A stretch of DNA of 27,150 nt from Acidimicrobiia bacterium (GTDB lineage: Bacteria; Actinomycetota; Acidimicrobiia; Acidimicrobiales; Ilumatobacteraceae): the NCBI GenBank assembly GCA_010030605.1, contig RHCK01000002.1, forward strand, positions 1 to 27,150, given 5' to 3'. Of the stretch, positions 7,625-15,024 are shown in pieces. A program made the translations under genes and the position numbers. Under the pieces are notes generated by a model. It was not told the origin of the DNA and did not search any database. It was given only the letters and a program-made list of their open reading frames with translations. Position 1 is the first letter of the stretch. Each line of letters begins with the position of its first letter.

Positions 7625-8058
7625 CCGCGCGATTCGGCGCGGACCTTCAACTCCTTGACGGTGTTGAGGATGCGCACCTCGGCTCGGCGCTTCACGAAGC
7701 CGGGCAACGGAATGATGAGTTCGATCGACAAGTTGTACGTGAGCACCACACCACCGCTGGTGTCGGGAGCGAACATGTAGGCCCCGTCGACACCGCGCAT
7801 GATGTCGCCTTTGATGAGTCGCCACGACAAACGGTGCGGGGCCGCGCTGTAGTCGTAGGCCAACGTGTAATGCGTGCTACGCCCGAGAGCGGACGTGCGG
7901 TATTCGACCTCGGTGGCCCGTCCCTGCTCGTCGCGAGCCAACACCACGGCCGACTTCACGTCGGTCCATGCGGGGTATTGCTCGTAATCCGTGGCGATCG
8001 CCCAGCAGGTGTCGAGGGGTGCGTTGATGGAGATCGTCAATGACGCCGTGTCGGTCAT
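7621..8058 (-). CDS. SRPBCC (START-like) family protein
   Basis: A 145-residue single-domain protein of the SRPBCC/polyketide-cyclase-like superfamily, which forms a helix-grip fold with a deep hydrophobic ligand cavity. The start (SLTISINAPLDTCWAIATDY) and YEQYPAWTDVKSAVVL are the characteristic first strand and helix, and the C-terminal helix is rich in Lys, Arg and Glu. No catalytic motif is visible; lipid or isoprenoid binding is the usual family theme. It is coupled to the ROK kinase by an ATGA overlap and starts 9 bases after the small membrane protein. Homologues sit near pimB' in mycobacteria, as here. The fold is confident, the ligand is unknown. Confidence 0.85.
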   Translation of the reverse strand: MTDTASLTISINAPLDTCWAIATDYEQYPAWTDVKSAVVLARDEQGRATEVEYRTSALGRSTHYTLAYDYSAAPHRLSWRLIKGDIMRGVDGAYMFAPDTSGGVVLTYNLSIELIIPLPGFVKRRAEVRILNTVKELKVRAESRG

Positions 8059-8067
8059 GTAGTAGTT

Positions 8068-8475
8068 CTAGCCGATCGCGTCGTCGTCGTGGCGTTTCCG
8101 TCGGGGACCGAAGGCCCCGTGCGTGGCGGCCCACAGTCCGTTCAGACCCAGCCCGAACATGGGCACCAGAACTCCGAAAGCCAACGTGGATCCCGCCGAC
8201 GAACCGGACGGAGCGGTCGACGACGGCGTGCTGAGACGCGTCATGGCGGTCGTGATCGCGACCACCGTCTGCACGATGAGGCAGAGGTTCATGGTGCGCT
8301 TCACCCGAGCAGGTATGGCCGCGCCGAGAAGGAAGAACAATTCGGCCACCGACATCTCGTCCTGGCGACTGCGCTGAACCGCGGTCCAGTAGCCCAGAAG
8401 AAACGTGGCCACGCCGACCGCGAACAGCGCCAGGTCCACGACGACGCCTTGCACCTTGGCGGCACCCTCGAACAC
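8068..8475 (-). CDS. Small membrane protein, conserved type; 5' end uncertain
   Basis: A membrane protein of about 135 residues if started at the GTG at 8475; a second GTG lies at 8454. Predicted helices are VVVDLALFAVGVATFLLGYW, a moderately hydrophobic VAELFFLLGAAIP, LCLIVQTVVAITTAM, and a C-terminal TLAFGVLVPMFGLGLNGLW, followed by a charged RRKRHDDD tail. I do not recognise a named family. Its first part lies in a different frame under the out-of-frame tail of the glycosyltransferase gene, an overlap of 175 bases. That is unusual and suggests the intergenic region and possibly the original start codon were lost in a deletion. The SRPBCC gene follows after 9 bases. Confidence 0.65.
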   Translation of the reverse strand: MFEGAAKVQGVVVDLALFAVGVATFLLGYWTAVQRSRQDEMSVAELFFLLGAAIPARVKRTMNLCLIVQTVVAITTAMTRLSTPSSTAPSGSSAGSTLAFGVLVPMFGLGLNGLWAATHGAFGPRRKRHDDDAIG

Positions 8476-9395
8476 GACGCGGCGCCTCCGCTGCGGCCGG
8501 CGATCTGGGGAACGCCGCAGGCGGCGGCTTCCACGAACACGATGCCGAAGCCCTCCTGCTCGAGCCCTGCCCATCGATTGCGGCACATCATGGCCGACAC
8601 GTCGGCGCAACCATAAAGAAGCGGGAGGTCGTCGTGGGACACCCGACCCATGAAACGAACCGGAGCCGACAACTCGGTTGCCAACTTCTCCAGTCGCTCG
8701 CGGTCGCGCCCCGCTCCGGCGATGGCCAGAACCAAACGCGGTCGGAACGGTGCGAGAGCCGCGACGGCGCGAATCACGGTGTCGAAGCCTTTTCGCGGAA
8801 CCAGCCGACTGATGCCCACCACGATTTCGGCATCATCGGCGAATCCGAAATGCGCGCGCGCCGAACGACGCTCATCGGGGGTCAATGGTCGGAATCGTTC
8901 GATGTCGACACCCGGTGGCACCACCGTCATCGGCAGCGTTCGACCCGCCGCATGTTCGGCCTCGGCCGCCGGATAGCCACCCGCAGCGATCACGTGTCGG
9001 GCCCCTCGCAAGACGCGTCCGAGAACCTGCTTGGATGCCGGCAATCGTCCGGGAACCGTGACCTCGGCTCCGTGCAACACCACGTCGTAGGGAAGCTCGA
9101 GCCACGGCCCCACGATTCCGAGGGGCACCGCGGGGTCGAGCACGACCCGCTCGGCCCCCACGCGCTTGGCCATCTCGTTGATGCGGCGAACCATGAACGG
9201 ATGCGGCAACAGCACCGGCTCGCGCGTGCGTTCGATGAGAAAGGGCTGAGCGGCGTCGAACTCGGAGGTTCCTTCGTACGGGCTGGTGAGCACCGCGAAC
9301 GACTCCGGAGGAAGTCGTCGCCACCATTCCCAGAGCAGCGACTGAATGCCGCCGATCTTGGGTGGAAAGTCGTTGGTGACCAACAGATGTTTCAC
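8301..9395 (-). pseudogene. PimB'-like GT4 mannosyltransferase, C-terminus lost (probable deletion)
   Basis: The first 306 residues are a GT-B fold glycosyltransferase of family GT4. The start is LLVTNDFPPKIGGIQS and the donor domain has GISRLVPRKGFD (194-205). The E-x7-E motif is intact in EGFGIVFVE (281-289), and GRSGGAA (300-306) follows. PimB', which mannosylates phosphatidylinositol mannoside, is the closest type I recognise. Family members continue from SGGA with E/P-x-V and 60-80 more residues that close the C-terminal domain. Here the frame instead runs for 58 unrelated Arg/Ser/Trp-rich residues through the downstream membrane-protein gene to a stop at 8301. The likely lesion is near 8440-8480. 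The start is GTG 9395, 40 bases after the queG remnant. Activity is doubtful without the C-terminal part. Confidence 0.75.
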
Positions 9396-9434
9396 GACAA
9401 CCCCATCACGATGCCACGTCCACCATGTCACGTC

Positions 9435-10203
9435 TCATCTCGATGTCACCGGCGCATTCCACTCGGCGCGCACGAGTTCGTCGAGATCGTTCCGCACCAT
9501 TTCGACGAGATCCGATTGTCCGAGTCGACGAGCCGCCCACACGGCATGAGCTCGCAGAATCGCAACATCGCTTCCAAGGTAGTGGCGAAGCACCTCACGC
9601 ACGGACTCATCGACGGGGACACTCGTCCGGTGCCGGTTGAGGAGCGGGTGGAAACTCCGCGGTGGTGACGATGGATCCGAGGCTGAAAAAGCTGCCCATT
9701 CCCGGCAACAAGATGTTGGCGTTCTTGCCGAACCAGCCGAGCCCCGCTCGGTGAGCCACCTCACGGTCGACGAGATCGTTCTCATCGGCGAAGACGACCG
9801 CGCGGAATCCATCGGCGCGCAGTCGCAACGCGATCTTCTGCAACGCTTGACGCAACGGTGTGTACTGGTCGATGCGGGCGTAACGAGCGACGGTTGCCAC
9901 CGGCCCGACTGGCCGTTGTTCGTCGACCACGTTGTAACTGCGCGCGGCCACGATAACCGAACGCGCGCCCTCGACGGCTCGCGTCGGGTCGGTGGAACGC
10001 TCGGGATTCCGAAAGGTGAATCCCATGGTGTCGGAAAGTCCGCGTGCCACTCGGTCGTCGAGCGCGACGCGTGCCCGGTGAAGCACGGACGCATCGGTGA
10101 ATCCCAACCGATCGATCCCCAGATCGCGGGCCATGTCGACGATGGATGACGCATACTCGGCCGAGACCGAACCCGAACGAGGTTGTCGATCAGCCGGACG
10201 CAC
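9435..10203 (-). pseudogene. queG: Epoxyqueuosine reductase QueG remnant, iron-sulfur domain deleted
   Basis: QueG reduces epoxyqueuosine to queuosine in tRNA using cobalamin and two [4Fe-4S] clusters. From about 10203 (GTG) to 9607 the frame encodes the N-terminal cobalamin/catalytic region: ARDLGIDRLGFTDAS, ARSVIVAARSYN, RYARIDQY, and the active-site stretch VDREVAHRAGLGWFGKN with its Asp, then SFFSLGSIVTTAEFPP and PAPDEC. It then stops after PRR. In another frame a QueG-like C-terminus resumes at once: VPVDESVREVLRHYL and ILRAHAVWAARRLG (HEAT-like repeat), ending at 9435. Some 100 or more residues that should hold the ferredoxin-like domain are missing, and only one candidate cluster cysteine remains. 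Standard QueG is about 330-380 residues. The gene overlaps the preceding small Cys gene by 14 bases. It is almost certainly inactive as QueG. Confidence 0.8.
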
Positions 10204-10456
10204 GATGACGAAGCGTAGGCACCAAACCTGCGTCACCGAGCGCCTTCAGAGCACGAATCTCGTTCAAATCGAGAACCACGGCGGTGTTTTCGCTCGTTTC
10301 TTCGTCGGATTCGTTGTCGAGAAGAAACGACACGACACAGTCGGCGCACGCGTCGGTGTCGTGCATGACGCAGGTGTCGCAGTCGATCACCAGCGGCTCG
10401 CCCGAGTCGGCGGGCACGACGGGTCGGACGGGAATACGGCGCGGGAAGTGGCTCAT
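10190..10456 (-). CDS. Small four-cysteine (zinc-ribbon-like) protein
   Basis: An 88-residue protein from the ATG at 10456 (MSHFPRRIPVRP). Its core is CDTCVMHDTDACADCVV, a CxxC-x7-CxxC arrangement at about residues 27-41, which would bind one Zn2+ or Fe ion. It is followed by SFLL and an acidic stretch. The C-terminal half (VLDLNEIRALKALGDAGLVPTLR) looks helical and could mediate protein contact. I believe similar proteins occur widely in actinobacteria, but I cannot name a characterised family or function. It lies 64 bases after the GMC oxidoreductase gene on the same strand and overlaps the queG remnant by 14 bases. Confidence 0.7.
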   Translation of the reverse strand: MSHFPRRIPVRPVVPADSGEPLVIDCDTCVMHDTDACADCVVSFLLDNESDEETSENTAVVLDLNEIRALKALGDAGLVPTLRHRASG

Positions 10457-10520
10457 GCCTTCACCATGCCGACGGGGTATGGCACGGTTTCCGACTCCGG
10501 AGAACATGCCACGGTCCGGA

Positions 10521-11939
10521 TCACCAGCGGTCGGCGACCAACTCCGCGGCCATCATGACGGGGAAATGCGTGTTCGCCCGCGGCACACAGGGAAAGATCG
10601 ATGCGTCGCACACGCGCAGTCCGTCCACCCCCACCACCCGGGCGTCGGGACCGACGACGGTGAACTCGGAGCGCGGGTCCCCCATCGCGCACGTTCCGGC
10701 CGCGTGCACGTAGTCCCCAGTCGAGGAAACCAGCCACGACCGAACGGCGTCCGGTGAGTCGGCGATGTCGGCGACGGTCGTGCCGCGGTCGTCGATGAAG
10801 AACTCGTTCGCGATGGCCCGCATCCCCGCACCCTCGAGCAGATCGAGCAGGACCCCCACGCCAGCGGTCAACGCCTCGACGTCATCATCGGTGGAGAGCA
10901 TGTCGAAATCGACCACCGGATCGAGCAACGCGTCGACGGGATTCAGTTTCACCGTCCCCCGCGAGGTCACCTTCATGAGCGCCACGTTGATGAGTCCGAA
11001 TCCGGGTGCGGCGGCACCGAGATGATTGATGGGCAGAAGTTGCAAATCGGCACCCTGACGACCGCTGCTGAAGCGAGCCACCGCCGAAACCGGCAACGAG
11101 CGCGGATCGGGCGGGCGAACCAAACCGACCGTGATCGGCGCCGATGGATGGTCCTGAAGTCCCTTGCCGATTCCCGGTCGATCCAGACCGCTCCGTAACA
11201 GAATGGTTGGCGAGTGAATCGCCCCGGCGGACACCACCACCTCGCGGGCACCGATCTCGGTGCCGTCGATCAGAACCACACCGGTGGCCCGTCCACGTTC
11301 GATCATCACCCGATCGACCACCGTATCGACGCGAACCTCGACGTTTCCTCGACGACGAGCTCGTTCCAGATACACGTCGGCCGCGGTCACTCGACGTCCG
11401 TTCGCGTCGCGTGTCAACATCGCCGGACCCACATCGGCGGGAACTCCCGACAGCGGGAACGGACCGCGATGCAGTGCCCAGCCGTTCATGATGCATGAAT
11501 CAACCAACGCGCCGGTGACCGACTCGGAACCTTCCGGTGACGCACGATGCAGAGGAACTTCGATGCGATGGAAGTACTTCTCCACCTCGCGCCAACTCCA
11601 ACCGACGCAACCGAAATCTCGTTCCCACGCGTCGTAGTCGTCGATCTCACCCCAGAGACCGATCATGGCGTTGACCGCCGACGAACCACCCACCCCTCGG
11701 CCGCGAGCGTACGGACGTCGCTCCTGGCCGGTCACGCGCTGGGCCACGAGTTCGGGATACGAGCGTCCCGGTTCGGCGAGAGCCTCGAAAAACGATGCGC
11801 CACGAATGGAGTCCGGTGTGGCGTCGGGACGCAGATCGGATCCGGCCTCGACGACGCACACCGACAAACCCTTGGCCGACAAACGGTCGGCCAGCACGCA
11901 CCCGGCGGACCCCGCCCCGATGATCAGGACGTCGATCAT
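10521..11939 (-). CDS. GMC-family FAD-dependent oxidoreductase
   Basis: A 472-residue GMC oxidoreductase that oxidises an alcohol with FAD. The FAD-binding Rossmann motif is LIIGAGSAGCVLADRL at the N-terminus, followed by VVEAGSD. GVGGSSAVNAMI is GMC signature 1 and SAGAIHSPTILLRSGL is signature 2. The C-terminal catalytic pair is His in YVHAAGTCAMGD and His in ANTHFPVMMAAE. Family members include choline dehydrogenase, cholesterol oxidase and the mycofactocin-linked dehydrogenase of the Rv0697 type; the compact length and the RANT(H/N)xPV ending resemble the last. No mycofactocin genes lie in the window, so substrate and electron acceptor remain open. An ATG at 11939 or a GTG at 11948 could start it; neither has a good Shine-Dalgarno. 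It follows the histidine phosphatase by 16 bases. Confidence 0.9.
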   Translation of the reverse strand: MIDVLIIGAGSAGCVLADRLSAKGLSVCVVEAGSDLRPDATPDSIRGASFFEALAEPGRSYPELVAQRVTGQERRPYARGRGVGGSSAVNAMIGLWGEIDDYDAWERDFGCVGWSWREVEKYFHRIEVPLHRASPEGSESVTGALVDSCIMNGWALHRGPFPLSGVPADVGPAMLTRDANGRRVTAADVYLERARRRGNVEVRVDTVVDRVMIERGRATGVVLIDGTEIGAREVVVSAGAIHSPTILLRSGLDRPGIGKGLQDHPSAPITVGLVRPPDPRSLPVSAVARFSSGRQGADLQLLPINHLGAAAPGFGLINVALMKVTSRGTVKLNPVDALLDPVVDFDMLSTDDDVEALTAGVGVLLDLLEGAGMRAIANEFFIDDRGTTVADIADSPDAVRSWLVSSTGDYVHAAGTCAMGDPRSEFTVVGPDARVVGVDGLRVCDASIFPCVPRANTHFPVMMAAELVADRW

Positions 11940-11955
11940 CGACGACACCGGCGAC

Positions 11956-12603
11956 TCAATGGGAGTTCGTCGAGGCCGGAAGTCCGGCGATGTGCGCGGC
12001 GTCGTTGTAACGCACCAGACGCCAACGACCGGGCTTCACCAGTTCGACCTCGGTGATCGAGGTGTTCTTGGTCCATACCTCGAAGATACCCGTGCCCGCC
12101 GTTCGTAACGATTGACGCAACACGGTGTCGATCACTCCCCCGTGGCAGAACACCACGATGCGACCTCCGGGATGGCGCTCGATCAGTCCGCGCACGGCAT
12201 CTCCGACCCGCAATTGGAACGCGGCAATGGTTTCACCACCCGGAAAGGTCTCTCCATGCGGGTCGTTCTCCCAATCGGGGTCCCCGAATCGTCGTTCGAA
12301 CTCGTCATAGGTCAGACCGTCGCAGATCGGACCGGGGTCGTGCTCACCGAAACCAGCGTCGATGAGCAACTCATCGTGGGCGAGTGCGGGCAACACGATC
12401 TCACCCGTCTCACGGGCGCGGGGATAGTGACTCGCGTACACGGCATCGGCCGTGATCTCGGGATGGGTGACCCATCGATCGCGCAACCGCTCGGCCTGAA
12501 GTCGGCCCAGATCGGACAGTCCCACGCAACTGCGCGGTCCACCCACTTGTCGATTGACGGTGACCTGCGATTCGCCATGACGCACGAAAATCAGTCGGGT
12601 CAC
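11956..12603 (-). CDS. Histidine phosphatase superfamily protein (phosphoglycerate-mutase-like)
   Basis: A 215-residue member of the histidine phosphatase superfamily, branch 1. The catalytic RHGES follows the N-terminal TRLIFV, and the second catalytic His is in VVFCHGGVI; YPRARETGE and the acidic GFGEHDPG fit the phosphate pocket. The catalytic His forms a phosphohistidine during hydrolysis. The superfamily ranges from phosphoglycerate mutase to broad phosphatases and alpha-ribazole phosphatase; the short chain points to a phosphatase, substrate unknown. The GTG at 12603 gives the canonical start and sits 4 bases after the VWA stop, so co-translation is expected; a longer frame upstream only overlaps that gene. 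Confidence 0.88.
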   Translation of the reverse strand: MTRLIFVRHGESQVTVNRQVGGPRSCVGLSDLGRLQAERLRDRWVTHPEITADAVYASHYPRARETGEIVLPALAHDELLIDAGFGEHDPGPICDGLTYDEFERRFGDPDWENDPHGETFPGGETIAAFQLRVGDAVRGLIERHPGGRIVVFCHGGVIDTVLRQSLRTAGTGIFEVWTKNTSITEVELVKPGRWRLVRYNDAAHIAGLPASTNSH

Positions 12604-12607
12604 GGAA

Positions 12608-14044
12608 TCAAACCAACTTCTCGACGAACGACTCGAGTTGACGAAGGTTGCGACATTCGAACGTGCCGTCGGTGTGCGCACCGTATTCCCCGACGATCGA
12701 ATCACCGGTGTTCCAATACGAGCGCGGCTCGGGATTCAACCAATACACCTGCCGAGCCTTCTGACGGATCTCCTTGATGACCCACGCTTGCGAGGCGTGA
12801 TAGTTGTTGCGCGCATCACCGAGGAACAAAACGGTGGTCTTGGGCCCGACGTCCTTGCCGTATTTCTCCCAGAACACCTCGAAAGCGTGTCCGTAGTCGC
12901 TGTGCCCGTCGACCCACACCACGTCGGCCTCGGTGTTCACGCGATGAATCGCTTCGCTGATGTCCTCGGTTCCCTTGAAGAAGTCGGTGACTTCGTCGAT
13001 GCCGTCGATGAACACGAACGAACGCACCTTGGAGAACTGATTCTGAATGGCATACACCAACATCAGGGTGAAACGAGCGAACGCCGCCACGCTCCCCGAG
13101 ATGTCGGCGACCACCATCAGTTCCGGCTTGGCGGGACGCGGATACTTGAACTTCGGTTCGGCGGGAGTGCCACCGTACGAAAGCGAGTGCCGCACGGTGT
13201 TGCGGAAGTCGAGCGGTCCTTTTCGACCGTGACGACGTTTGCGGGCCAAACGGGCGGCCAACTTTCTCGTGAGCGGATACAACGACTTCTTCAGAGCCTG
13301 CATCTCGTCACGGCTGGCGTGCATGAACTCGACGTCTTCGGGCAAGGGCTTGCGCAAGGTCTTGGCCATGGCTTCGGCTCCGCGGTCGGCCACCAAGCGC
13401 CGACGAATCTCGGCCTCGATCTCTTTCTTGAACTGCTCGATGCGACTCTCGTACTCGTCTTTCTCCAGACGCTCCTCGAGAGCCGTGAGTTCACCGCCAA
13501 CTTCCTGACGGCTGGCATCCATCAACTTCTGCAACATCCCCTCGAGGTCGAGGTTGCGCAGAGTTCGGTACAAGTAATACGTGCCGCCCACCGGCCGACC
13601 CGGTTCCATGCCGGCGAATCGCTGCACCGCCTGTTTGGCCAGAGCCCGCATGAGAGCCTGATCGCCGTTCATCAAGGCCTGCATCAGCATCTGGGCGATC
13701 TCTTCGGGGGTGAGGGCATCCATTCCGCCCGATGAACCACGGCCATCGCCCTGCTTCATCTGCTCCTGCATCTCGCGCCACATCTGCTCGAGTTCGTCCT
13801 CGGACCCCTCGACCAACTTGTACTCCGGGCCGCGCATGGAGAAGTACACCTCGAAAACCGTTTCGAACGAGCGCCAGTGAGCACTGTTCTTCACGAGGGT
13901 CGCCCCCAACGCGTACTTGAACGCGTCCCGGTCCTCGATGGGGATGTGTTGCACCGCCTCCATCGCGTCGAGATTCTCCGTCAAGGACACCGGTAGACCG
14001 GCGTTGCGGAGCTCGGTGACGAAACCGGCGAGAAGGTCGAGCAC
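12608..14044 (-). CDS. CoxE-like VWA domain protein, partner of MoxR ATPase
   Basis: A 478-residue protein of the CoxE/VWA type. The N-terminal part (MLDLLAGFVTELRNAGLPVSLTEN) is typical of this family. A charged helical middle section, rich in Glu and Lys, spans about 190-260. A von Willebrand A domain follows from about residue 308, with an intact metal-ion-dependent adhesion site: DISGS at 314-318, and SDYGHAF and LFLGDARNN later. MoxR-VWA pairs act together as ATP-driven chaperones or metal-insertion helpers; CoxD/CoxE mature the CO dehydrogenase active site. The GTG start at 14044 is 16 bases after the MoxR stop and has a good Shine-Dalgarno (AGGA with 8-nt spacing). The client here is unknown. 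Confidence 0.9.
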   Translation of the reverse strand: MLDLLAGFVTELRNAGLPVSLTENLDAMEAVQHIPIEDRDAFKYALGATLVKNSAHWRSFETVFEVYFSMRGPEYKLVEGSEDELEQMWREMQEQMKQGDGRGSSGGMDALTPEEIAQMLMQALMNGDQALMRALAKQAVQRFAGMEPGRPVGGTYYLYRTLRNLDLEGMLQKLMDASRQEVGGELTALEERLEKDEYESRIEQFKKEIEAEIRRRLVADRGAEAMAKTLRKPLPEDVEFMHASRDEMQALKKSLYPLTRKLAARLARKRRHGRKGPLDFRNTVRHSLSYGGTPAEPKFKYPRPAKPELMVVADISGSVAAFARFTLMLVYAIQNQFSKVRSFVFIDGIDEVTDFFKGTEDISEAIHRVNTEADVVWVDGHSDYGHAFEVFWEKYGKDVGPKTTVLFLGDARNNYHASQAWVIKEIRQKARQVYWLNPEPRSYWNTGDSIVGEYGAHTDGTFECRNLRQLESFVEKLV

Positions 14045-14060
14045 GGTGACGGTCCTGGCC

Positions 14061-14930
14061 TCAGACGAGGTCGACGGACAGTTCCTTGGCGGCCTTGGCG
14101 ATGTCCGTCTGGTACTTCAGAAGAACGTGCAAGGTGTCCTTGGCCACCTGGGCGTCGATGGTCTCGATGTTCAACAACATGATGGTGCGCGCCCAGTCGA
14201 GGGTCTCGCTGACGCTCGGGGACTTCTTCAGATCCAACTGACGAATGCTGCGCACGATTCGCGCCACCTGATCGGCCAGGTTCTCGGTGATTCCCTCCAC
14301 CTTGGTGAGCACGATTTCCTTCTCGCGTTCCATCGACGGGTAGTCGACATGCAAGTAGAGGCAACGACGCTTCAGGGCTTCGGAGAGTTCGCGGGTGTTG
14401 TTCGAGGTGAGAAACACCATCGGAATCTGGGTGGCGGTGATGGTTCCGAGCTCCGGGATGGACACCTGATACTCCGACAGGATCTCGAGCAACAAAGCCT
14501 CGGTTTCCACCTCGACACGGTCGACTTCGTCGATGAGCAACACCACCGGATCGGGAGCACTGATGGCCTCGAGCAACGGTCGGGTGAGCAGGAACTCGCG
14601 ACTGAAGATGTCGTCGTGAATCTCGCTCCAACCGTCGCTGTTCTTGTCGGCCTGGATTCGCAGCAACTGCTTCTTGTAGTTCCACTCGTACAACGCCTTG
14701 GACTCGTCGAGGCCCTCGTAACACTGCAGACGAATGAGCCGAGATCCGGTCATGTCGGCGATGCTCTTGGCGAGCTGGGTCTTTCCCGTTCCAGCAGGAC
14801 CTTCCACGAGAATCGGCTTGGCCAAACGATCGGCGAGGAACGCCACCCCGGCGATGCCGTCATCGGCGAGATAATTGACGTCACGAAGACCTTCGCGCAC
14901 CTGTTGGACCGATGAAAAGCGGGGAGTCAT
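14061..14930 (-). CDS. MoxR/CoxD-type AAA+ ATPase
   Basis: A 289-residue AAA+ ATPase of the MoxR class. Walker A is GPAGTGKT (44-51), Walker B is LLIDEVDR (131-138 with D134/E135), sensor 1 lies in VFLTSNNTRELSEALKRRC, and a short lid domain follows. The segment LIRLQCYEGLDESKALYEWNY is characteristic of the CoxD-like group. It should form a hexamer that remodels a client together with the VWA protein encoded next. The ATG at 14930 (MTPRFSSV) is preferred; a GTG at 14939 is possible. TAGGGT lies 7 nt upstream of the ATG, serving as a leaderless -10 or, less likely, a distant Shine-Dalgarno. It is the first gene of the long minus-strand series and is divergent from murJ. Confidence 0.92.
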   Translation of the reverse strand: MTPRFSSVQQVREGLRDVNYLADDGIAGVAFLADRLAKPILVEGPAGTGKTQLAKSIADMTGSRLIRLQCYEGLDESKALYEWNYKKQLLRIQADKNSDGWSEIHDDIFSREFLLTRPLLEAISAPDPVVLLIDEVDRVEVETEALLLEILSEYQVSIPELGTITATQIPMVFLTSNNTRELSEALKRRCLYLHVDYPSMEREKEIVLTKVEGITENLADQVARIVRSIRQLDLKKSPSVSETLDWARTIMLLNIETIDAQVAKDTLHVLLKYQTDIAKAAKELSVDLV

Positions 14931-14937
14931 TCCCAGC

Positions 14938-14943
14938 ACCCTA
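14938..14943 (-). promoter_or_regulatory. Candidate -10 element (TAGGGT) before the MoxR gene
   Basis: On the minus strand TAGGGT fits TANNNT and is followed by 7 nt and then the ATG at 14930. It would drive the MoxR-VWA-phosphatase-GMC series. The AGGG inside it could alternatively be read as a Shine-Dalgarno, so this is the weakest of the set. Confidence 0.4.
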
Positions 14944-15011
14944 CTGTCAGTCCCGAAGACGTCACCAGTTCGGACCCCACCTCGGCAGGATCACGGACTG
15001 CATGGGGGACC

Positions 15012-15017
15012 TAGTCT
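15012..15017 (+). promoter_or_regulatory. Candidate -10 element (TAGTCT) of leaderless murJ promoter
   Basis: TAGTCT fits TANNNT and is followed by 7 nt and the GTG at 15025. It supports that GTG as the start of murJ in the 94-base gap divergent from the MoxR gene. Confidence 0.5.
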
Positions 15018-15024
15018 GATAGGC

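Noticed and set aside
7625..7825. A 67-codon N-terminal extension of the ROK kinase
   Set aside because: It lies entirely within the SRPBCC gene in another frame and is Arg/His-rich. The ATGA overlap at 7621-7624 gives the natural start.
10457..10520. Short TGGCA/TGCCA inverted repeat before the four-cysteine gene as a possible operator or terminator
   Set aside because: The stem is only 5 bp with a long loop and no T-run, which is not distinguishable from chance.
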